Source: a bacterium (GTDB taxonomy: Bacteria > Patescibacteriota > Minisyncoccia > Phycocordibacterales > UBA2163). Taken from it: 14,937 bases of DNA. This document shows, piece after piece, positions 7,063-11,301 of this stretch (position 1 is the first letter of the stretch; every line of letters begins with the position of its first letter). Location of the stretch: positions 3,407 through 18,343 of the forward strand of contig JABGQE010000013.1 of the NCBI GenBank assembly GCA_018648925.1. The letters are read 5' to 3'. Made by a program: the position numbers and the translations under genes. The notes below the pieces were generated by a model. That model ran no database searches. It saw nothing but the letters and a program-made list of their open reading frames with translations, and was not told the origin of the DNA.

Positions 7063-10000
7063 TTATTTCTTAAGCTGAATATCAAGAGATAGTCCGCGAA
7101 GGTTATTAAGTAATACATTAAATGATGCTGGTGTATGAGGATGCTTAATACGCTCTCCTTTAACTATCGCATCAAACGTTTCTGAACGACCTAATATGTC
7201 ATCTGATTTTACAGTAAGCATTTCTCGCAGTGTATATGCGGCTCCATATCCAAGAAGTGCCCACACTTCCATCTCTCCAAACCTTTGTCCTCCTGACTGT
7301 GCTTTTCCTCCAAGTGGCTGCTGTGTAATAAGTGAGTATGGACCTATTGAACGCATGTGTATCTTGTCTTCCACCATGTGATGAAGTTTTAAGATATACA
7401 TGTATCCTACAGACACATCCTGATCAAACAGCTCACCTGTTCTACCATCGTGAAGTGGCATCTTTCCGTCCTCATTGAAGCCAGCTTCTTTAAGCTCAGC
7501 TTTTATCTCTCCTTCATTAGCACCTGCAAAAGAAGGAACTATAGCTTGGTAATTAAGAGTTTTTGCTGCAAGCCCTAAGTGAAGCTCCAAGATCTGCCCC
7601 AAGTTCATTCTAGATGGCACACCAAGAGGTGTTAGGATAACATCCACTGGCTCTCCGTCCTCTGTATATGGCATATCTTCTTCAGGAAGTATTGTTGAGA
7701 TAACACCTTTGTTACCGTGTCGTCCCGCAAGCTTGTCTCCTACTGAAACATTTCGCATTTGGGCCACTGTAATATGAATTCGCTTTATAACACCTGATTC
7801 AAGGTTATCTCCGTTTTCTCGTGTAAATACTTTTACACCAATAACTCTTCCCTTCTTACCACCCTCTAAACGAAGTGACGTATCTTTTACATCTTTTGCT
7901 TTTTCTCCGAAGATAGAACGTAGAAGTCTTTCTTCTGGTGTAAGTTGTGATTCACCCTTTGGTGTTACTTTACCTACTAGGATGTCGCCTGTTCTTACTT
8001 CAGCTCCGATTCTAATAATACCGTCTTCATCTAAGTTTTTAAGTTTACCTTCTCCTACATTTGGAATGTCGTGAGTAGTTACCTCAGGACCTAACTTTGT
8101 GTCTCGTACATTGACTTCAAATTCATCTATTCTAATAGATGTAAATTTACTATCTTTTACAAGTCTTTTAGATAAAATAATCGCATCTTCGTAGTTTGAT
8201 CCAAACCAAGGGATAAAAGCAACTCGTACGTTTTGCCCAAGAGCTATCTGACCACCGTCTGTTGATGATGTGTCTGCTAGTAGGTCTCCCTTTTTAACCT
8301 TTGCTCCAAGCTCCACTGCTGGTCGCTGATGAAATACTGAAAATGCATTTGTCTTCTGGAAATTAACAAGAGGATATTCATTCTTCTCTCCTTTAGAACT
8401 TTCTACTACAATTTTCCTAGCATCTAATCCTGTTACAATACCGTCTGTTTTTGAGATCACTACACGCCCAGTATCACGTACGATATCCTTTTCAATACCT
8501 GTTGCAACCAAAGGAACTTCAGGAACTATAGAAGGAGTAGCTTGTTTCTGCATGTTTGATGCCATAAGTGCACGTCCTGCATTATTGTGCTCTAGGAATG
8601 GAATCGTTGAAGTAGCAGCAGAAAATGCCTGATTTGTAGCAACGTCAATGAAATGTACGTCTTCTCTCTTTACAAGATCAGGTTCACCACCCACTCTAAC
8701 CTCTACAGATTCTGCTGTTATATTTTTATTTTCATCATATGCTGTTGCGGCATGTGCGATGTTGTACTGCTCTTCTTCGTGCGCATTAAAATAAACTATT
8801 TCATCTGTAATCTTTCCATCAACAACTTTTGCATATGGTGTTTCTATCATTCCATATTCATTGATACGTGCATACGTTGCAAGCCTTAGAATAAGACCGA
8901 TGTTAGGACCCTCAGGTGTGTGAATAGGACAAAGTCGCCCATAGTGTGATGGGTGTACGTCTCGTACTTCTACGCCCGCTCGCTTTCTGTCTAGACCTCC
9001 AGGACCTAAAGCTGAAAGAGTTCGTAGGTCTTCAAGTTCTTCTAGGACGTTTTGCTGACCCATGAACTTAGATAATTGAGAAGTTGTGAAGAATTCTTTT
9101 ACGCTTGCTTGAAGTGGACGTGGGTTTATAAACTGAACTGGAAGCGTAGTGTCAGAATCTACAGTGGACATTCTGTCTTGAATATTTCTTTTCATTCGTG
9201 ACATACCTACTCTAACCTTTTGCTGAAGCATTTCTCCAACGTATCGTACACGTCTAAAGCCAAGGTGGTCTATGTCGTCTGCTTCTGCTCTTGGTGTGTT
9301 GTTTAGCTCTACAATGTGGTTAACGATAGTTACAATGTCATCAAGCGATATTGACCTTCTGTCCATCTCACCTGAAGATAGCGCTTTATTAAACCTTTGA
9401 TTAAAACGATGTCGTCCTACTGGAGAAAGATCGTATCTTTCTGTACTAAAGATTGAGTCTATAAACTCTTTTGCATGTGCGGGTGTTGCTGGGTCTCCGT
9501 CTCTTAGCTTTTTATGTATTTCAATATATGCTTCCTCTACTGTCTTTGCAGGGCTTAATTCAATAGCTTTAGTTATCATTTCTTTTGCATGCTTATTGTT
9601 TGCAAAAAGAGAGATCATATCTCTGTCAAAATGTGCTCCTAAGATACGCAAAAGTGACGTAACTGGGAATTTTCTTTTTCTGTCTATTTTTATATATACT
9701 ACACCATCTGCTTCTGACTCTATCTCTATCCATGCTCCTCGTGCTGGGATTATCTTTGCTCCAAAGTGTATCTTTCCTTTAAGTTCTTGTGAGGTAAAGA
9801 ATATACCAAAAGAACGAGCAAGTTGTGACACAACCACTCGTTCTATTCCGTTTATAATAAATGTCCCATGATCTGTCATCATAGGGAAATCAGTAAGGAA
9901 GATCTCTTGCTCCTTCTCGCTTCCTGTTGTTTTGTTTATAAGCTTTACAGTAGCGCGCAGAGGTGCGTCATACGAAAGCATGTTCTCTTTTGCATAATGT

Positions 10001-10236
10001 TCGCCAAATTTTGGCTTATCTATTTCAAAACTAACAAGCTGAAGCTCAAACTTTTTACCAGAATAGTCATTGATTGGAGAAATCTCTTTAAAGATTTCTT
10101 TTAGTCCGTCGCTTATAATCCATTGGAATGAATCCAACTGTGGTTTTATAAGATTTGGAAGTGGTACAAGAGGCTTCTTGAAACGCCCAAAGTGCTTTTG
10201 TTCTCTTTGTTTAGATGCAGTTTTTTTAGTATCCAT
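7063..10236 (-). CDS. rpoB: DNA-directed RNA polymerase subunit beta
   Basis: This subunit forms the catalytic pincer of RNA polymerase with beta'. From ATG at 10236 (MDTKK...) it has 1057 aa. A GTG at 10272 would add 12 hydrophobic residues that do not resemble a beta N-terminus, so I prefer 10236. Family blocks in order are GTFIINGIERVVVSQL, the rifampicin-pocket region with LSALGPGGL, RDVHPSHYGRLCPIHTPEGPNIG, FGSNYEDAIILSKRL, TPKGE and the switch-3/clamp region KLAGRHGNKGVIS. The C-terminal GGKAQSGGQRFGEMEVWALLGYGAAYTLREMLTVKSDD closes the list. E. coli-type insertions are missing. The pocket carries Lys, Gly, Asp and Thr at the positions equivalent to E. coli 513, 516, 526 and 529 (see findings). 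rplJ/rplL do not precede it, which is unusual. A strong promoter and DnaA box lie about 200 nt upstream. Confidence 0.97.
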   Translation of the reverse strand: MDTKKTASKQREQKHFGRFKKPLVPLPNLIKPQLDSFQWIISDGLKEIFKEISPINDYSGKKFELQLVSFEIDKPKFGEHYAKENMLSYDAPLRATVKLINKTTGSEKEQEIFLTDFPMMTDHGTFIINGIERVVVSQLARSFGIFFTSQELKGKIHFGAKIIPARGAWIEIESEADGVVYIKIDRKRKFPVTSLLRILGAHFDRDMISLFANNKHAKEMITKAIELSPAKTVEEAYIEIHKKLRDGDPATPAHAKEFIDSIFSTERYDLSPVGRHRFNQRFNKALSSGEMDRRSISLDDIVTIVNHIVELNNTPRAEADDIDHLGFRRVRYVGEMLQQKVRVGMSRMKRNIQDRMSTVDSDTTLPVQFINPRPLQASVKEFFTTSQLSKFMGQQNVLEELEDLRTLSALGPGGLDRKRAGVEVRDVHPSHYGRLCPIHTPEGPNIGLILRLATYARINEYGMIETPYAKVVDGKITDEIVYFNAHEEEQYNIAHAATAYDENKNITAESVEVRVGGEPDLVKREDVHFIDVATNQAFSAATSTIPFLEHNNAGRALMASNMQKQATPSIVPEVPLVATGIEKDIVRDTGRVVISKTDGIVTGLDARKIVVESSKGEKNEYPLVNFQKTNAFSVFHQRPAVELGAKVKKGDLLADTSSTDGGQIALGQNVRVAFIPWFGSNYEDAIILSKRLVKDSKFTSIRIDEFEVNVRDTKLGPEVTTHDIPNVGEGKLKNLDEDGIIRIGAEVRTGDILVGKVTPKGESQLTPEERLLRSIFGEKAKDVKDTSLRLEGGKKGRVIGVKVFTRENGDNLESGVIKRIHITVAQMRNVSVGDKLAGRHGNKGVISTILPEEDMPYTEDGEPVDVILTPLGVPSRMNLGQILELHLGLAAKTLNYQAIVPSFAGANEGEIKAELKEAGFNEDGKMPLHDGRTGELFDQDVSVGYMYILKLHHMVEDKIHMRSIGPYSLITQQPLGGKAQSGGQRFGEMEVWALLGYGAAYTLREMLTVKSDDILGRSETFDAIVKGERIKHPHTPASFNVLLNNLRGLSLDIQLKK

Positions 10237-10434
10237 ATAATAGGCAATAAACCAGCACAACAAAGACCTCACCTTGTCGTATCGGCTATTTAATTAAAAA
10301 ATATTTAACTATTTGCTCCTGTAAGCCAAGATAGAAATAATTAAAAAAGACTTATAATACCCCTCTACTCCCCTATAAAATATTGAAAAGCATCAAAAAC
10401 ACAATCAGATTCAGTAGTTTTATATAACCAAGAG

Positions 10435-10463
10435 AGTATACAGGAATGGCGGTTTAGAGTCAA
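10435..10463 (-). promoter_or_regulatory. Sigma-70-type promoter for rpoBC
   Basis: On the minus strand, -35 TTGACT (10463-10458), a 17-nt spacer and -10 TATACT (10440-10435). Spacing is ideal and both hexamers are near consensus. Predicted transcription start is near 10428, giving an rpoB leader of about 190 nt (10237-10428) that is AT-rich, with no L10-type or other leader structure I recognise. This is the best promoter in the window. Confidence 0.8.
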
Positions 10464-10468
10464 GAGGG

Positions 10469-10477
10469 TTATCCACA
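10469..10477 (+). promoter_or_regulatory. DnaA box next to rpoB promoter
   Basis: TTATCCACA exactly matches the high-affinity DnaA-box consensus. It lies 5 bp upstream of the rpoB -35 element, where a bound activator or repressor could touch polymerase. The same arrangement recurs at 10857-10865. DnaA binding is inferred from sequence only. Confidence 0.6.
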
Positions 10478-10485
10478 GGGGGGAT

Positions 10486-10524
10486 AAAAAGCAAAACCCC
10501 ACACCAGCAAGTGCTAGGGGGGTT
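10486..10524 (-). terminator. Intrinsic terminator of candidate ncRNA unit
   Basis: In the minus-strand RNA, AACCCC (10524-10519) pairs with GGGGTT (10500-10495). An inner 5-bp stem, CTAGC/GCTGG with one G-U pair and an ACTT loop, is separated by a small internal loop. TTTTGCTTTTT follows. It would stop transcripts coming from the 10825-10852 promoter just before the rpoB promoter. Confidence 0.65.
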
Positions 10525-10818
10525 CGTGAGATCTCTAAGAGACTTTTAGTTACCAATTGAAGTAAAATCTAATAGTCAGTAAGAGACAAAATTGTTTGCG
10601 AAAAGAGCTTTTGGTTACCCGTCCTAAAATCAATGGTAACATATCGTAAAAGTGCTTTTCTATTTCCGTCCGACAATAATAAGGTACTATTTGTTCAATG
10701 GTCGATTTATAGGAGACTATAATTGTATCTACCTAATGTCCGCTCGACAAATGAACTGTTTTCGTCACCCGTTATATTTGTGACTTAGTTACCAATCTCT
10801 ATCGTGTACCAGTAACCT
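10487..10818 (-). ncRNA. Candidate structured RNA of about 330 nt, family unknown
   Basis: This stretch lies between a promoter (10852-10825) and an intrinsic terminator (10524-10486) in the same orientation, with no convincing ORF. A 13-position stem joins 10744-10756 to 10693-10705 (11 Watson-Crick pairs, two mismatches). It encloses a 7-bp stem with one bulge (10728-10735 / 10710-10716). A further 6-bp hairpin, GTTACC/GGTAAC, is at 10635-10640 / 10614-10619. A motif GACTT(TT)AGTTACCAAT (+ strand) occurs at 10782-10796 and 10541-10556, with a relative at 10605-10620. I found none of the conserved blocks of RNase P RNA, tmRNA, SRP RNA or 6S RNA. Ends are estimates. It could instead be a decayed gene or a regulatory leader. 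Confidence 0.4.
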
Positions 10819-10824
10819 ATCTAT

Positions 10825-10852
10825 ATATTAGCATAGTGAGGATTTTGTGCAA
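10825..10852 (-). promoter_or_regulatory. Second DnaA-box-linked promoter
   Basis: Minus strand -35 TTGCAC (10852-10847), a 16-nt spacer, -10 TAATAT (10830-10825). Weaker than the rpoB promoter but in the same sequence context: CCTGTGGATAACCC runs into the -35 in both. Predicted start is near 10818, at the head of the candidate ncRNA. Confidence 0.5.
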
Positions 10853-10856
10853 GGGG

Positions 10857-10865
10857 TTATCCACA
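10857..10865 (+). promoter_or_regulatory. DnaA box upstream of candidate ncRNA promoter
   Basis: A second exact TTATCCACA, same orientation as the first, 388 bp away and 4 bp upstream of a -35 element. The shared block extends beyond the 9-mer (GGGTTATCCACAGG), which argues for duplication or selection on the whole module. Confidence 0.55.
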
Positions 10866-10866
10866 G

Positions 10867-10879
10867 GCGCCGAGGAGGA
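10867..10879 (-). repeat. Truncated copy of tRNA-Tyr 3' end (copy 1)
   Basis: GCGCCGAGGAGGA (+ strand) equals the acceptor-stem and T-stem end of the tRNA-Tyr gene at 11213-11225. It is followed by AATTTCGATC and a small hairpin (10885-10899), and abuts the DnaA box on its other side. Confidence 0.6.
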
Positions 10880-10905
10880 ATTTCGATCCTTACAGGATCA
10901 GTACT

Positions 10906-10923
10906 TGCGCCGAGGAGGATTCG
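10906..10923 (-). repeat. Truncated copy of tRNA-Tyr 3' end (copy 2)
   Basis: An 18-base exact match to the last 18 bases of tRNA-Tyr, including the discriminator (11212-11229), running from the T-loop through the acceptor stem. No D-arm or anticodon arm of a full tRNA is attached. This is the size and position expected of an integrase attachment-site core, but no integrase is present. Confidence 0.65.
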
Positions 10924-10943
10924 GTCACAAGTTGCTAAGTATT

Positions 10944-10957
10944 TGCGCCGAGGAGGA
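10944..10957 (-). repeat. Truncated copy of tRNA-Tyr 3' end (copy 3)
   Basis: TGCGCCGAGGAGGA (+ strand), followed by AATTTCGATC and a hairpin at 10963-10977. Copies 1 and 3 share a unit of about 38 bases (10867-10904 and 10945-10982), differing mainly in the hairpin stem. Confidence 0.6.
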
Positions 10958-10980
10958 ATTTCGATCTCTACGAGATCAGT

Positions 10981-11160
10981 ACACCTTTCGTATCGTACTC
11001 GCTTCGCTCCGTGCGATATACTCAAGGTTTTCGAATCAAGATTCGGTCACGAATCACTAAATATTTTATTTCGTACCTCATAAAATACTAAGTGTTCTCG
11101 ACCCCGCCTCATAAATGTGCTACTAGCACATTTCTTCCGGCTTTCGAATCCTCCGAGGTA
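10981..11160. repeat. Hairpin chain between tRNA-derived repeats and tRNA-Tyr terminator
   Basis: No gene seen. Successive inverted repeats: 10991-10998 / 11011-11018 (8 pairs, one G-U), 11032-11037 / 11040-11045, 11040-11045 / 11050-11055, 11055-11069 / 11080-11094 (13 of 15 pairs) and AAATGTGC/GCACATTT at 11113-11120 / 11126-11133. GATTCGGTCAC followed by a CTAA(G/A)TATTT-like segment occurs at 10918-10944 and 11040-11065, so the block seems built by degenerate duplication. Near 11143-11156 TTCGAATCCTCCG resembles a tRNA T-arm piece. Confidence 0.5.
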
Positions 11161-11162
11161 AG

Positions 11163-11211
11163 CAACAATAAAAAACACCCTAGAATAAAACTAGGGTGTT
11201 TTTTATTGTTG
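11163..11211 (-). terminator. Intrinsic terminator after tRNA-Tyr
   Basis: A perfect 21-bp inverted repeat: 11163-11183 with 11191-11211, 7-nt loop AATAAAA (+ strand). The core CACCCTAG/CTAGGGTG is flanked by A6/T6, so it can terminate on either strand. On the minus strand the stem starts immediately after the tRNA discriminator base, leaving almost no 3' trailer outside the hairpin. Confidence 0.9.
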
Positions 11212-11294
11212 TGCGCCGAGGAGGATTCGAACCTCCGTAGACCGAAGTCGATTGGTTTACAGCCAATTGCATTTGACCACTCTGCCACCGACGC
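11212..11294 (-). tRNA. tRNA-Tyr(GTA)
   Basis: The minus strand folds as a class II tRNA of 83 nt. The acceptor is GCGTCGG/TCGGCGC with two G-U pairs. A short D-arm (GCA/TGC) holds AGTGGTC. The anticodon stem ATTGG/CCAAT encloses the loop CTGTAAA, anticodon GTA. The long variable arm is GAC-TTCG-GTC, typical of bacterial tRNA-Tyr. The T-arm is GGAGG TTCGAAT CCTCC, discriminator A. The next bases are CAA, so CCA must be added by nucleotidyltransferase. It starts 7 nt after the clpB stop, so it is either processed from the clpB transcript or driven from within the clpB 3' end; no clear separate promoter is visible. Confidence 0.96.
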
Positions 11295-11301
11295 AATGGT
11301 A

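Noticed and set aside
10365..10556. 63-codon minus-strand ORF
   Set aside because: It runs across the terminator, a DnaA box and the strong rpoB promoter and has no recognisable protein character.
10550..10642. 30-codon minus-strand ORF (MLPLILGRVTK...) inside the candidate ncRNA
   Set aside because: No ribosome-binding site and no family resemblance; it overlaps the paired GTTACC/GGTAAC hairpin.
10487..10818. RNase P RNA, tmRNA, SRP or 6S RNA identity
   Set aside because: The conserved blocks (such as GAGGAAAGTCC, ACAGAA, or a tRNA-Ala-like end) are not present on either strand.
10469..10865. Chromosomal replication origin
   Set aside because: Only two DnaA boxes, each bound to a promoter, no box cluster and no dnaA/dnaN/rpmH neighbour; kept only as an alternative for the DnaA-box finding.
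10867..10982. CRISPR-like array
   Set aside because: Only three short repeats with irregular spacing that match tRNA-Tyr; no cas genes.
10828..11083. Overlapping 65-78 codon ORFs on both strands
   Set aside because: They consist of the tRNA-derived repeats and hairpins; internal similarity comes from the DNA repeats, not protein selection.
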